A DNA stretch of 64,000 nucleotides from Bulleidia sp041859965 (GCA_041859965.1 JBFLGD010000002.1:1-64000); one strand, 5' to 3'; shown: positions 16,834-25,207, counted from the stretch's first letter. The notes: generated by a model from the sequence alone, not told the origin. A program made the numbers and translations.

Positions 16834-17657
16834 CAATCAGTCTTCCCCTCTATTTCCTCCAGAGCAGCATCCGCTTTCATATGGTCAATGATTTTCTTCA
16901 TTGTCTTTTCCATATCGCTTTCCTCTGAATAATCTGCTTTCATCATGAAATTCACACGTCCGTCATGAATCAGCTTCTTTGCGATATCCGGACTCTGGCT
17001 GTACACAGCTATAGATTTTCCGCCATATTCCTTTACTAATTTCATACATGGAACATCCGTCAGACCATCTGCTACATATACCATTCTATTGAATGGTATC
17101 GGTCTTTCAGCAGGTGTTACGTAATCATTCAGCTGTTTTTCTTCATTTACATCCAGCACCTGTTTATTAATACGGAAAATATATTGTGTTTTCGTTGTAT
17201 AGTTCACAATCTGAGCAGGCCATCTTGCCTGCTTATTATCATCATAAAAATATCTGCATGCATAGATCTTCGTAAATTCATCAGCAATTGATGTATGCGA
17301 GAGTATCTCATACATACCTGACGAAATGACATAATGCTCAATTAGGAATCCTGCCTCACGTCCATACTTGTTAATTCTTTTGAACCATGACTCAACTCCC
17401 GGATACAGCACAATGCCACGGCCCAGCTTTTCAAACAGTTCCTTTGTCAGAGGTTCATTCTGTTCCTCATACTTTTTCTGAAGAAGATAAAGATATGCAC
17501 TGGTCGGATCCATCTTATTGCGTATTGTTACCTCAGTGACCTCATCCCAGAAATCCTTTGGATTATTATATCCAAGTTCTGGAATTAAACTGTACTCCTG
17601 CATATCTTTCGTGCAGAGTGTTTTGTCAAAATCATATACGATCGCCGCTTTTATCAT
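16833..17657 (-). CDS. HAD family hydrolase, phosphoserine-phosphatase-like
   Basis: 274-residue HAD phosphatase. Motif I is IVYDFDKTLCTKDM (nucleophile Asp), motif II VISSGMYEI, and motif IV VYVADGLTDVPCMKL. The helical cap between motifs I and II fits type C1, which includes phosphoserine phosphatases and phosphotransferases; the substrate is unknown. I start it at MIKAAIVYDF. The ATG seven codons earlier overlaps the TATAAT box, so it would not be transcribed from that promoter. It is first in the HAD-amidase-like-HEPN/CBS operon. Confidence 0.85.
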   Translation of the reverse strand: MIKAAIVYDFDKTLCTKDMQEYSLIPELGYNNPKDFWDEVTEVTIRNKMDPTSAYLYLLQKKYEEQNEPLTKELFEKLGRGIVLYPGVESWFKRINKYGREAGFLIEHYVISSGMYEILSHTSIADEFTKIYACRYFYDDNKQARWPAQIVNYTTKTQYIFRINKQVLDVNEEKQLNDYVTPAERPIPFNRMVYVADGLTDVPCMKLVKEYGGKSIAVYSQSPDIAKKLIHDGRVNFMMKADYSEESDMEKTMKKIIDHMKADAALEEIEGKTD

Positions 17658-17663
17658 GTTCAC

Positions 17664-17672
17664 ATTATAGCA
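17664..17672 (-). promoter_or_regulatory. Extended -10 promoter of the HAD-amidase-CBS operon, predicting a leaderless mRNA
   Basis: The minus strand reads TGCTATAAT (hexamer 17664-17669), six bases, then ATG at 17657. No Shine-Dalgarno sequence lies between them. This is the third copy in the window of the same TGnTATAAT-N6-ATG arrangement. Confidence 0.65.
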
Positions 17673-17718
17673 TTCCATTCATACCTAAACATACCAAAAG
17701 AATTCCATAATAGCTGAT

Positions 17719-18495
17719 TCACGAAACTGTCTTTATTTCAGGGCTTCCTGATATCGCTGTCCAATCACTGCTGGAAGAAAGTCCTGCAACAAATTGACTG
17801 TATGCATCCTTATTGTTTACCAGTGTTCCCGTAGAGTATCCTTCCTCCTTGGCATAGTGATACCATGTCTTATCAGTTGGATTATAAATGTACTGCGCAT
17901 ACTGCTTATAGTGCCAGTCTGTATACGTGTTGGCAAAGAACAGACCGCAGTCGCCGGAATAATTGCTGTTGAATGAGAAACTGTAGGTATTCACATCAGA
18001 TGGAAATGTCACTGTCCTATTCTTAAATACTGTGTCATTGAAATACTCACGATAGCTGTCACCGCCCTTTATCACATTTCCATTCAGTGCATAGCTGTAA
18101 GCATCATAGAAATCATCCATGAAATTCACAGTCCCATTATTATTCAATTCATCATCAGACTGATGTTTCGAGCAGATAATATCTACCAGAAGATCATTGC
18201 TGTAGACTGCTGTATATTCGCCTTCCTGAGGGCAGCCTGTTCCTTCTTTTTTATAAAGTGAATCAAACGCTTCTTTACACGAATCATATTCTCCTGATAG
18301 AAATGCAGTCAGCACCTCTGACTTCAATGTTCTTCTTTCTGCCAGACAGGTAACACGCTTTGCCTCTTCTATCCTCCCTGAAAAAACCGGTATTGAAATA
18401 GATACTAAAACACCGATAATTGCTACAACAATCAGAAGTTCACCCAGTGTGAATCCATGACTGCGGAAAAGCATATTTCCCGTCCTCTTTTTCAT
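17719..18495 (-). CDS. Type IV prepilin-like protein (orphan pseudopilin)
   Basis: 258-residue protein with a class III signal: a short basic leader, then HGFTLGELLIVVAIIGVLVS, where cleavage would fall after Gly before Phe and the conserved Glu5 of the mature protein is present. The usual FTLIE is FTLGE here. The rest is a polar extracellular domain rich in Tyr, Asp and Ser without a family I can name. No prepilin peptidase, assembly ATPase or other pilin is in view, so it would depend on a machinery elsewhere, for example a com pilus. The sequence TGGTATGCT lies six bases before the ATG, a weaker version of the leaderless arrangement, though GGTGGT could also act as ribosome-binding site. 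Confidence 0.82.
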   Translation of the reverse strand: MKKRTGNMLFRSHGFTLGELLIVVAIIGVLVSISIPVFSGRIEEAKRVTCLAERRTLKSEVLTAFLSGEYDSCKEAFDSLYKKEGTGCPQEGEYTAVYSNDLLVDIICSKHQSDDELNNNGTVNFMDDFYDAYSYALNGNVIKGGDSYREYFNDTVFKNRTVTFPSDVNTYSFSFNSNYSGDCGLFFANTYTDWHYKQYAQYIYNPTDKTWYHYAKEEGYSTGTLVNNKDAYSQFVAGLSSSSDWTAISGSPEIKTVS

Positions 18496-18549
18496 ACCAC
18501 CAGCATACCATTGAATTTATCTTAACTGGACAGTTCTGCATTAATACAA

Positions 18550-18580
18550 AAGAAAACAGCTGTTCAGTACTGAGCAGCCG
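18550..18580 (-). terminator. Intrinsic terminator of pepV
   Basis: The 20-base inverted repeat at 18559-18578 (GCTGTTCAG / CTGAGCAGC) is followed on the minus strand by TGTTTTCTTTTG. It lies just downstream of the pepV stop. Confidence 0.75.
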
Positions 18581-18589
18581 CATTCATTC

Positions 18590-19969
18590 TTATTTCTGCT
18601 GCAGAAGTTTTTCGATACCTGCAACATAGATTTCAACCTGTTTCAGAAGATCATCCACAGGACACCACTCATTTGCATTATGAATCTTGTAATCCTTGCC
18701 AGGGAAAGCACAGCCGAAGGCAATCGTATTGTCGATTTCCTTGGCATATGTTCCGCCGCCAATGACCAGCGGCTGACTTTCTGTATCACCGGTCACTTCA
18801 CGATATGCATCTGTCAGACACGATACCAATGGAGACTCAGCCGAGAAAAACAGAGGTTCAACAGGCTTACGTCCATCCGGATTCAGAACAATGATTCCGC
18901 CATCATCTTCAAGACGTCCCTCAGTTCCCTTCATAACCTGACGGGCATTCATTGTGACAGGGAAACGTGTATCGATTGTTCCTTCGATAACACCATCCTT
19001 CATTCCAATGACACCGCAATTCAGCGTAAGAGCACCATAATCATCAGAAACATTCAGTCCCAATCCTTCCCCATCAGTATGAAGTCCAATACGGTCACAG
19101 AAGAAATCCACGAACGGATCCTGAAAGCCTGCTTCCTTCAGTCCTGAGAACAGATAGGATATTGCATTCACGCCAAGTTCAGGTGTTGAAGCATGTGCAG
19201 CCACACCATGCACTGTAAGCTTTACAGTATTGGCATCATTCTCTTCAAGTTCAAATTCAATATTGTGATTGTTGAAATAGTCTTCCAGTGTCTTCTTTGA
19301 GAAGGAGCACTTATCAACAACTGCGTAGCATTTTTTGCATACGATGTTTCCTGCAGTTCCACCCTTTATCTCATGAATTGCAGTCTTCTTGGAACGATAG
19401 ACAGCACCGATCATTCCCTTTTCACCGCATATACACGGGAAGTCACCGTCCGGCGTAAAGCCATAGTCCGGTGCACCTTCCTTAGAGGCATAGTACTCAA
19501 GACCCTTGGATCCAGTTTCCTCATTTGTTCCAAGAACAAGACGGATACGCTTTGTCAGAGGAACATTCAGATCTCTGAGAATCTTCATAGCAATCATTGA
19601 AGCAACTGCAGCACCCTTATCATCGGAAACACCTCTTCCATAAAGGATACCATCCTTTTCAATCATCTGAAAAGGATCGCTGTCCCAGCCATCTTCCATA
19701 GACGCAGGTACAACATCAAGGTGAGCGATGATATCAATTCTTCCATCTCCTTCACCCATCTCTGCATAGCCGGCATAATTGTCAAGATTCCTGACCTTGA
19801 ATCCATCAGCCTGCATCATTGCAAGAGCAGTATCAAGTGCCTTTTTAGGTCCTTCTCCAAATGGTGCATCAGCAGCCGTCTCGCCGCGTTCACTGTTAAT
19901 GGAAACAAGCTTCCCCAGTTTTTCCACCATCTCGCCGCGATATCCTGCTGCTAAAGATTTTACATCCAT
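18590..19969 (-). CDS. pepV: Dipeptidase PepV (M20 family)
   Basis: Cytosolic dinuclear-zinc dipeptidase of about 459 residues that splits dipeptides released by peptide uptake. Metal-site motifs are DIIAHLDVVPAS, the bridging aspartate in LYGRGVSDDKGA, GTNEETGSKGLEYY (catalytic Glu and metal Glu), TPDGDFPCICGEKGM and the late histidine near FPGKDYKIHNANEW. The start MDVKSLAAGY is preceded by AAGGGAGG at 8 nt; an upstream in-frame ATG would add ten residues but overlaps the promoter region (TATAAT at 19998-20003). Confidence 0.95.
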   Translation of the reverse strand: MDVKSLAAGYRGEMVEKLGKLVSINSERGETAADAPFGEGPKKALDTALAMMQADGFKVRNLDNYAGYAEMGEGDGRIDIIAHLDVVPASMEDGWDSDPFQMIEKDGILYGRGVSDDKGAAVASMIAMKILRDLNVPLTKRIRLVLGTNEETGSKGLEYYASKEGAPDYGFTPDGDFPCICGEKGMIGAVYRSKKTAIHEIKGGTAGNIVCKKCYAVVDKCSFSKKTLEDYFNNHNIEFELEENDANTVKLTVHGVAAHASTPELGVNAISYLFSGLKEAGFQDPFVDFFCDRIGLHTDGEGLGLNVSDDYGALTLNCGVIGMKDGVIEGTIDTRFPVTMNARQVMKGTEGRLEDDGGIIVLNPDGRKPVEPLFFSAESPLVSCLTDAYREVTGDTESQPLVIGGGTYAKEIDNTIAFGCAFPGKDYKIHNANEWCPVDDLLKQVEIYVAGIEKLLQQK

Positions 19970-20027
19970 GATTCTGCCTCCCTTAAAAAACCATTTCATT
20001 ATATACCAATATGCGAAAAAAGCACCT

Positions 20028-20783
20028 TTACAGCGTTACTTTCAGCCCTATCGGGCAATGATCCGAACCCTGTATGTCATCATAGATTTCACTGTCTTCC
20101 ACTTTATCCATCAGACGGTCTGAGACTAGGAAATAGTCAATGCGCCAGCCGGCATTTTTTTCTCTTGCATGGAAACGATAGCTCCACCAGGAATATTTCA
20201 CACTTTCCGGATACAGTTTTCTGTATGTATCTGTAAATCCTGCCGACAGCAGCTCTGTCATTTTCGCTCTTTCTTCATCCGAGAAACCAGCATTCTTATG
20301 ATTCGTTTTCGGATTGCGGATATCGATCTCCTCATGGGCAACATTCAGATCACCTGTGTAGATAACCGGTTTCTTCTGATCCAGGTTCTGGAGATGCTTC
20401 TTCAGCATATTCTCCCATTCCATTCTGTATGGAAGACGTATAAGTCCTTCCTTTGAATTTGGAACATATGCTGTAACAAAATAGAAATCAGGATATTCAA
20501 GAGTAATGACTCTTCCCTCTTTTACTGTGTCTCCTTCAATATCATAGCTGACATGAAGAGGTTCCTTCTTTGCATAGACCAATGTGCCTGAATATCCCTT
20601 CTTCTCTGCGCTGTTCATATACATATGCCAGCCTTCATGCTTCATTGTTTCATCCAGCTGGTCTTCCTGCATCTTAGTCTCCTGTATAGCAAAGATATCC
20701 GCATTCTGCTGATTGAAGAAATCAGCGAATCCCTTTTTCATACATGCGCGCAGGCCGTTTACATTCCATGATATTATCTTCAT
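20028..20783 (-). CDS. xth: Exodeoxyribonuclease III / AP endonuclease
   Basis: 251-residue member of the ExoIII/APE1 family used in base-excision repair of abasic sites. Motifs: MKIISWNVNGLRACMKKGF, IFAIQETKM (metal Glu), TAYVPNSKEGL, YTGDLNVAHEEID, WRIDYFLVS and GSDHCPIGLKV (catalytic Asp-His). The ATG overlaps the aminopeptidase stop by 4 nt, so the two genes are coupled. An apparent N-terminal extension reading back into the aminopeptidase gene is not needed. Confidence 0.95.
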   Translation of the reverse strand: MKIISWNVNGLRACMKKGFADFFNQQNADIFAIQETKMQEDQLDETMKHEGWHMYMNSAEKKGYSGTLVYAKKEPLHVSYDIEGDTVKEGRVITLEYPDFYFVTAYVPNSKEGLIRLPYRMEWENMLKKHLQNLDQKKPVIYTGDLNVAHEEIDIRNPKTNHKNAGFSDEERAKMTELLSAGFTDTYRKLYPESVKYSWWSYRFHAREKNAGWRIDYFLVSDRLMDKVEDSEIYDDIQGSDHCPIGLKVTL

Positions 20784-22585
20784 CTTTTCAGAGCAGCAGT
20801 AGCTTTCTTCAGCCATCTCTTCTCAGTATTGTTCAGATTCGGTGACAGCATCCTGTATACATTCTTATGGTACTCATTGATCTCATTAATATTCTCATCT
20901 GTCAGATATTTCACATCAATTGCATCAAGATCATATGGGCATAAAGTCATGGACTCGAACTTAAGGAACTGTCCATAGAAGTTGGATGCATCCTTCACGA
21001 CAAGCAGATCATTCTCAATACGGATGCCCAGTTTATGCGGCAGATAGACACCAGGCTCATCTGTCACAATCATACCAGGTCTGAGAACTGCCTCAGGATT
21101 GTCACATCCGCGCATTCCCCAGCGTATTCCATGAGGACCCTCATGAACACCAAGTACATGGCCGACACCATGTCCTGTACCACATTGATAATCAATGCCG
21201 AGATTCCATAATGGCTCTCTTGCAAGAATATCAAGATTATTGCCATAAGTACCTTCCAGGAATACTGCATTAGCAAGATCCAGATGTCCCTTCAGAACCA
21301 GTGTGTAATATTTCTTCTCCTCTGCAGTCAGCGGACCGACAGCGATTGTTCTAGTAATATCTGTTGAGCCATCGCGATATGTTCCGCCGGAATCGACAAG
21401 CAGAAAGCCATGCGGCTTAACAGCACTGTAATTATCCTTGGTTGCTGTATAGTGCATCATTGCACCATTTGCCTGATATGCCGCAATTGTCTCAAAGGAT
21501 GGTTCAATGTAATCCTTCTGCTCTGCTCTTAATGCATACAGACGATCCTGCGCAGAAAGTTCTGTCATCTTTCCCTTAGGTGCATTGTCCTTTACCCATC
21601 TGATGAACTTCACCATAGCAGTTCCATCCTTGATCTGAGCAGCAGCAGAATTGCGGATCTCTGTTCTGTTCTTGATAGCTCTGTGTAGTTCGATTGGAGA
21701 TTTCTTATTCAGGATTGTATTGTCTGATGCAATATTTGCATACAGGTTCGTATTCATTGTTGAAAGATCAGCCCAGATGCTCTTGTCATGGTAAGCAGAA
21801 ATATCCTTTGCCAGCGCATCATAAGACTTTACAGTCACACCGCTTTCCTTCAGATACTTTCTGACCTTCTTATCGACCTTCTTCAGGCTGATATAGTAAT
21901 ATACTCTGCGCATTGTGATCATAGCAAATGCATACGCAACCGGTGTATATGGAATATCATTGCCTCTGATATTCAAGAGCCAGCAGGGATCCTCAAGTGC
22001 ACTGAGTACAAGTACATCAGCACCATTTTCCTTCATCTCTGCGCGTACTGTATCAATACGCTGGGCAGCACTTTCACCTGTGTACTTCTTTGGAAGCAAA
22101 TACAGCATCTCCTGTGGCATATCGGGTCTGTCATTATCCCAGACCATTCCGGCAAGATCTTCTGAAATATGCATCTTTGCTTTCTTCTCTTTCAGCTTTG
22201 CGGAAAGCCAAAGCGATGCAGATGCAGAAACAACAGAACCGTCAAATCCAACTGTTCCCTTCTCTGGAGTATGATCTACAACAAACTGAAGCGGTGTCGG
22301 AACACCTGGCTGACGCATTCTCATCAGTTTAACACCGGTTCCCTTCAGTTCACCTTCCGCCTGTGTAAAGTAGCGTCCATCTGTCCATAAACCCGCAAAA
22401 TCCTTAGTGACAATTGTGCATCCGGCATCTCCCGAGAAACCGGAAATATATGATTTGCACTGATAATATGCTGCTGTATACTCCTCTGAAAGATGATCAT
22501 CCTCATTTGGAATATAGTAAACTGCTATTCCTCTTTCCTTCATCAGTTTTCTTAATTCTGTGATTCTCTGCTTCACTGTTTTCAT
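20780..22585 (-). CDS. Xaa-Pro aminopeptidase (M24B, aminopeptidase P family)
   Basis: 601-residue three-domain aminopeptidase P, removing N-terminal residues next to proline. Two creatinase-like N-terminal domains precede the pita-bread catalytic domain. Metal ligands are seen in LLVDSGGTYRDGSTDITRT (two Asp), GTGHGVGHVLGVHEGP (His), IVTDEPGVYLP (Glu) and GIRIENDLLVV (Glu). The length fits the long clade found in Firmicutes and eukaryotes rather than the 360-residue PepQ type. GAGGTAAAG serves as ribosome-binding site and a TATAAT lies at 22609-22614. It leads a two-gene operon with xth. Confidence 0.95.
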   Translation of the reverse strand: MKTVKQRITELRKLMKERGIAVYYIPNEDDHLSEEYTAAYYQCKSYISGFSGDAGCTIVTKDFAGLWTDGRYFTQAEGELKGTGVKLMRMRQPGVPTPLQFVVDHTPEKGTVGFDGSVVSASASLWLSAKLKEKKAKMHISEDLAGMVWDNDRPDMPQEMLYLLPKKYTGESAAQRIDTVRAEMKENGADVLVLSALEDPCWLLNIRGNDIPYTPVAYAFAMITMRRVYYYISLKKVDKKVRKYLKESGVTVKSYDALAKDISAYHDKSIWADLSTMNTNLYANIASDNTILNKKSPIELHRAIKNRTEIRNSAAAQIKDGTAMVKFIRWVKDNAPKGKMTELSAQDRLYALRAEQKDYIEPSFETIAAYQANGAMMHYTATKDNYSAVKPHGFLLVDSGGTYRDGSTDITRTIAVGPLTAEEKKYYTLVLKGHLDLANAVFLEGTYGNNLDILAREPLWNLGIDYQCGTGHGVGHVLGVHEGPHGIRWGMRGCDNPEAVLRPGMIVTDEPGVYLPHKLGIRIENDLLVVKDASNFYGQFLKFESMTLCPYDLDAIDVKYLTDENINEINEYHKNVYRMLSPNLNNTEKRWLKKATAALKR

Positions 22586-22608
22586 ATTCTTCTTTACCTC
22601 GCCGATAT

Positions 22609-22614
22609 ATTATA
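22609..22614 (-). promoter_or_regulatory. -10 element of the aminopeptidase P-xth operon
   Basis: TATAAT on the minus strand about 24 bases upstream of the ATG at 22585, just downstream of the terminator at 22652-22690. It makes the aminopeptidase independent of the upstream RNA candidate. No convincing -35. Confidence 0.5.
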
Positions 22615-22651
22615 GAAGATATCGATGCCGTTTGCACCCGCACATGCACGC

Positions 22652-22690
22652 ATAAAAGGATTTCCCTCTTCTACATCGAGGGAAATCCTT
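22652..22690 (-). terminator. Strong intrinsic terminator of the candidate RNA
   Basis: Thirteen-base perfect arms at 22656-22668 and 22678-22690, with TTTTATG following on the minus strand. The plus-strand tail (ATTCAAG) is not U-rich, so the direction is minus. Confidence 0.8.
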
Positions 22691-22902
22691 ATTCAAGTAC
22701 GGTATAAATACTGCCGTCATTCAGATTTTGGTTTCTGTTTTTATCACCGGATTAATCCGGATCATTTACTGCTATTCAATTGTCAGCTTCGATTGTCCAT
22801 CGGTCTAGCCTCACGCTTTCCTTATTCCCTAAATCATGAGGAATGAATCCAACTGTATGTTCTTCCGGCTGATTCTCTTATGATTGTACCGAAAGAACAG
22901 AA

Positions 22903-22929
22903 CTAATAATTTAGAAGCACCTTCTTCAT
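22903..22929 (-). CDS. Possible eight-residue leader peptide inside the candidate RNA
   Basis: The minus strand encodes MKKVLLNY followed by TAG, with AGAAGG eight bases upstream of its ATG. The stop lies a few bases before the 10-bp hairpin built from 22889-22898 and 22859-22868, the layout of attenuator leader peptides. No regulated gene follows before the terminator, so its meaning is unclear. Confidence 0.25.
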   Translation of the reverse strand: MKKVLLNY

Positions 22930-23036
22930 ATCGAGTACCTTCTTTCTTTTTATCCTTTCAGTGATACTCTTTTTCTACTTTCAATATACCAGTCTTGATA
23001 AAAAGAAACAGTCTATTCAAAGCAAATTTTTAACAC

Positions 23037-23042
23037 TATAAT
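23037..23042 (+). promoter_or_regulatory. -10 element of nudC-amylase
   Basis: TATAAT about 50 bases ahead of the nudC start. It stands back to back with the minus-strand promoter of the candidate RNA. An ATG at 23047 is too close to this box to be transcribed and has no ribosome-binding site. Confidence 0.5.
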
Positions 23043-23091
23043 ATATATGTTGGGCCGCAGGGTCCTTTTCTGTATATCAGGGAGGTGCGCC

Positions 23092-23961
23092 ATGCTGCAG
23101 GATATTCTACCGCACGTATATTCAAATGATTGGTTTTCTTCAAAGCCTGTTCAGGGAGATATTATTTTTGGATACCATGGAAATGAAATCCTGACAGATA
23201 CTTCGAATTCTTTTTTTCATTATGACGATATTCCTGATGATCATCAGTTTGTATATCTTTTTTCTATTGACCATACATCATTCTTTCTTACCGACATGCA
23301 TGATATGAATACAGTTCCACACAGTACAAATGAAATGAGAAACTGGAATCCATCGTGGCTTGGCTATGCTTGCATAACTGCCTATCAGCTTTACCTATGG
23401 TACCGTGATAACAGATACTGCGGAAGATGCGGTGCAGAGATGCAGCTGGATGATAAAGAACGTGCACTGCGCTGTACAGAATGCGGCAATCTTATCTATC
23501 CAAAAATCATGCCTGCAGTCATAGCAGCTGTTATTAATGATGATGATCAGATTCTTGTTACGAAGTATGCATACGGAAGCTATCATAACTATGCACTGGT
23601 TGCCGGATATGCCGAGATCGGTGAAACCATCGAAGAAACAGTAATCAGAGAAGTTAAGGAAGAAACAGGGATCACCGTAGACAGCCTTCACTACTATAAA
23701 TCACAGCCATGGTCATTCTCCGGTTCTCTTCTGTTTGGGTTCTGGTGCAGAGCACATGGAGAACAGAAGATTATTCTTCAGCAAAATGAACTGAAAGAAG
23801 CCTTCTGGGCTGATCGCAGCAATACCGATATTGATATCAGTGACGGTATTTCACTTACCGCTGAAATGATCCATCTATATATGAAAGGAGAGAATCATGA
23901 ACTACAATCAGACAGTTTATCAGATCTATCCACTGGGTTTCTGCGAAGCACCAAAAAATAA
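23092..23961 (+). CDS. nudC: NAD+ diphosphatase / NAD-cap hydrolase NudC-type Nudix protein
   Basis: NudC-family hydrolase splitting NAD(H) and removing NAD caps from RNA. 289 residues from MLQDILPHVY, with GGGAGG six bases before the ATG. A four-Cys zinc ribbon (CGRCGAEM...CTECGN) precedes the Nudix box GYAEIGETIEETVIREVKEE, and the NudC-specific SQPW motif follows in KSQPWSFSGSLLFGF. The reading frame runs 65 bases into the amylase gene instead of stopping near the usual end, giving an unusual C-terminal tail; this suggests loss of the original stop. Confidence 0.93.
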   Translation: MLQDILPHVYSNDWFSSKPVQGDIIFGYHGNEILTDTSNSFFHYDDIPDDHQFVYLFSIDHTSFFLTDMHDMNTVPHSTNEMRNWNPSWLGYACITAYQLYLWYRDNRYCGRCGAEMQLDDKERALRCTECGNLIYPKIMPAVIAAVINDDDQILVTKYAYGSYHNYALVAGYAEIGETIEETVIREVKEETGITVDSLHYYKSQPWSFSGSLLFGFWCRAHGEQKIILQQNELKEAFWADRSNTDIDISDGISLTAEMIHLYMKGENHELQSDSLSDLSTGFLRSTKK

Positions 23962-25204
23962 TGACGGCATCACTGTGCATCGTATTTTGAAAGTGATTGA
24001 TTGGATTCCGCATTTTAAGAAGCTGGGCATCACTGCAGTTCTATTCAATCCAATCCTTGAAAGCGACCGACATGGATACGATACACGTGATTATGCAAAG
24101 ATCGACTGCCGTCTGGGTACAAATGAAGATTTTGTTAAAGTATGCAAAGCACTGCATAAGGAAGACATCAAAGTCATACTTGACGGTGTCTTCAATCATG
24201 TTGGCAGAGGATTTATATACTTTAAAGATGTGCAGAAAAAGAAGCAGAGCTCTGCTTACTGCAATTGGTTCCACATTAACTTTGATGATCAGAACAATCA
24301 GGATGGGTTCTCCTATGAAGGATGGGAAGGGCATCAGGAACTGGTCAGACTGAATATGGATTGCGCAGATGTCAGAAACTATCTGCTGGAACGTACGGAT
24401 CAATGGATCGATGAGTTCGGCATTGATGGTCTGCGGCTGGATGTTGCCTACATGGTTGACAGAAACTTCATGCACGAACTCTGCGATCATGTACGTTCAT
24501 CTCATCCTGACTTCTTCTTTCTAGGTGAAATGATCAGCGGTGACTATAACGAGATTATGAAAGACGGTCTTCTAGATTCTGTTACAAACTATGAATGCAG
24601 AAAGGGTCTCTATTCTTCCATGAATTCAAGCAATCTATTTGAAATTGGCTATTCTCTTAACCGTCAGTTCAGCAATGATCAGTGGTCTCTCTACGAAGGA
24701 AAGCATCTTCTTTCCTTCACTGACAATCATGATGTAAACCGTCTTGCCTCAGAACTGAGCGATCCTAAGGATCTTCCGCTCACCTACGCATTGATGTATG
24801 CAATGCCTGGCATTCCGTGCATCTATTATGGAAGCGAATGGGGTACTGAAGGAAAGAGAACAGACTGGTCGGATGATGCATTAAGACCATGTTTTGATAA
24901 GCCTGAGTGGAATTCACTCTGTGATTATATTTCTTCCCTAGATACGCTGAGAAAGAAATATACAGTATTCACAGATGGCGATTATACACAGGTGTACATT
25001 CAGAATCAGCAGCTGATCTTCCAGAGAAAGGATGATCATGGCCTGCTCACCTTCGCCATAAACATTGCTGATGAACAGGTACACTGCAGCTTTCATACAG
25101 ACATTGAATCTGGAACTGATATGCTTACCAAAAAGAAGACTGACTTTTCAGAAGGATTTAATCTCCCTGCTAAAAGTGCATTCTTCTTCTATACAAAAGC
25201 TTAA
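23897..25204 (+). CDS. GH13 alpha-amylase family protein
   Basis: Intracellular (no signal peptide) GH13 enzyme of 435 residues, probably acting on maltodextrins. Conserved regions: GVFNHVGRGF (region I), GLRLDVAYMV with the nucleophilic Asp, FLGEMISGDY with the acid/base Glu, and SFTDNHDVNRL with the transition-state Asp. The N-terminal NQTVYQIYPLGFCEAPKNND fits small cytosolic amylases. AAAGGAGAG precedes the ATG, which lies inside the 3' end of nudC. The original downstream terminator has been hit by the IS element. Confidence 0.92.
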   Translation: MNYNQTVYQIYPLGFCEAPKNNDGITVHRILKVIDWIPHFKKLGITAVLFNPILESDRHGYDTRDYAKIDCRLGTNEDFVKVCKALHKEDIKVILDGVFNHVGRGFIYFKDVQKKKQSSAYCNWFHINFDDQNNQDGFSYEGWEGHQELVRLNMDCADVRNYLLERTDQWIDEFGIDGLRLDVAYMVDRNFMHELCDHVRSSHPDFFFLGEMISGDYNEIMKDGLLDSVTNYECRKGLYSSMNSSNLFEIGYSLNRQFSNDQWSLYEGKHLLSFTDNHDVNRLASELSDPKDLPLTYALMYAMPGIPCIYYGSEWGTEGKRTDWSDDALRPCFDKPEWNSLCDYISSLDTLRKKYTVFTDGDYTQVYIQNQQLIFQRKDDHGLLTFAINIADEQVHCSFHTDIESGTDMLTKKKTDFSEGFNLPAKSAFFFYTKA

Positions 25205-25207
25205 GAG
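25205..25207. repeat. Target-site duplication, left copy (GAG)
   Basis: GAG immediately before the left terminal repeat; the matching copy is at 26713-26715. Confidence 0.8.

Larger units (their letters stand above)
22652..22977 (-). ncRNA. Candidate structured non-coding RNA of unknown family
   Basis: The stretch 22586-23091 holds no gene on either strand. The minus strand has an extended -10 TGGTATATT (hexamer 22984-22989), then about 325 bases of hairpin-rich sequence ending in a strong terminator. Visible stems include GAGTATC / GGTACTC near the 5' end, GTTCTTTCGG (22889-22898) with CCGGAAGAAC (22859-22868), CCTCATG / CGTGAGG, and the palindrome CCGGATTAATCCGG (22747-22760). I compared it by eye with 6S, tmRNA, RNase P, SRP RNA, T-box and the common riboswitches and found none of their signature sequences. 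It could be a trans-acting RNA or a leader remnant. Confidence 0.5.

Noticed and set aside
22747..22760. Palindrome CCGGATTAATCCGG as a repressor operator
   Set aside because: It lies inside the putative transcript more than 200 bases from either promoter and is more simply a stem of the RNA; kept only as part of that feature.
22652..22977. T-box, 6S RNA or SRP RNA as identity of the RNA candidate
   Set aside because: No TGGNACC antiterminator bulge, no single long rod with central bubble that I could fold, and the CCGGAAG segment pairs in a 10-bp stem instead of forming the SRP GGAA loop.
23047..23091. Leaderless start of nudC at the ATG at 23047
   Set aside because: That ATG is only four bases after the TATAAT, upstream of the expected start site, and the 15 extra residues are not NudC-like; a GGGAGG site fits the ATG at 23092.
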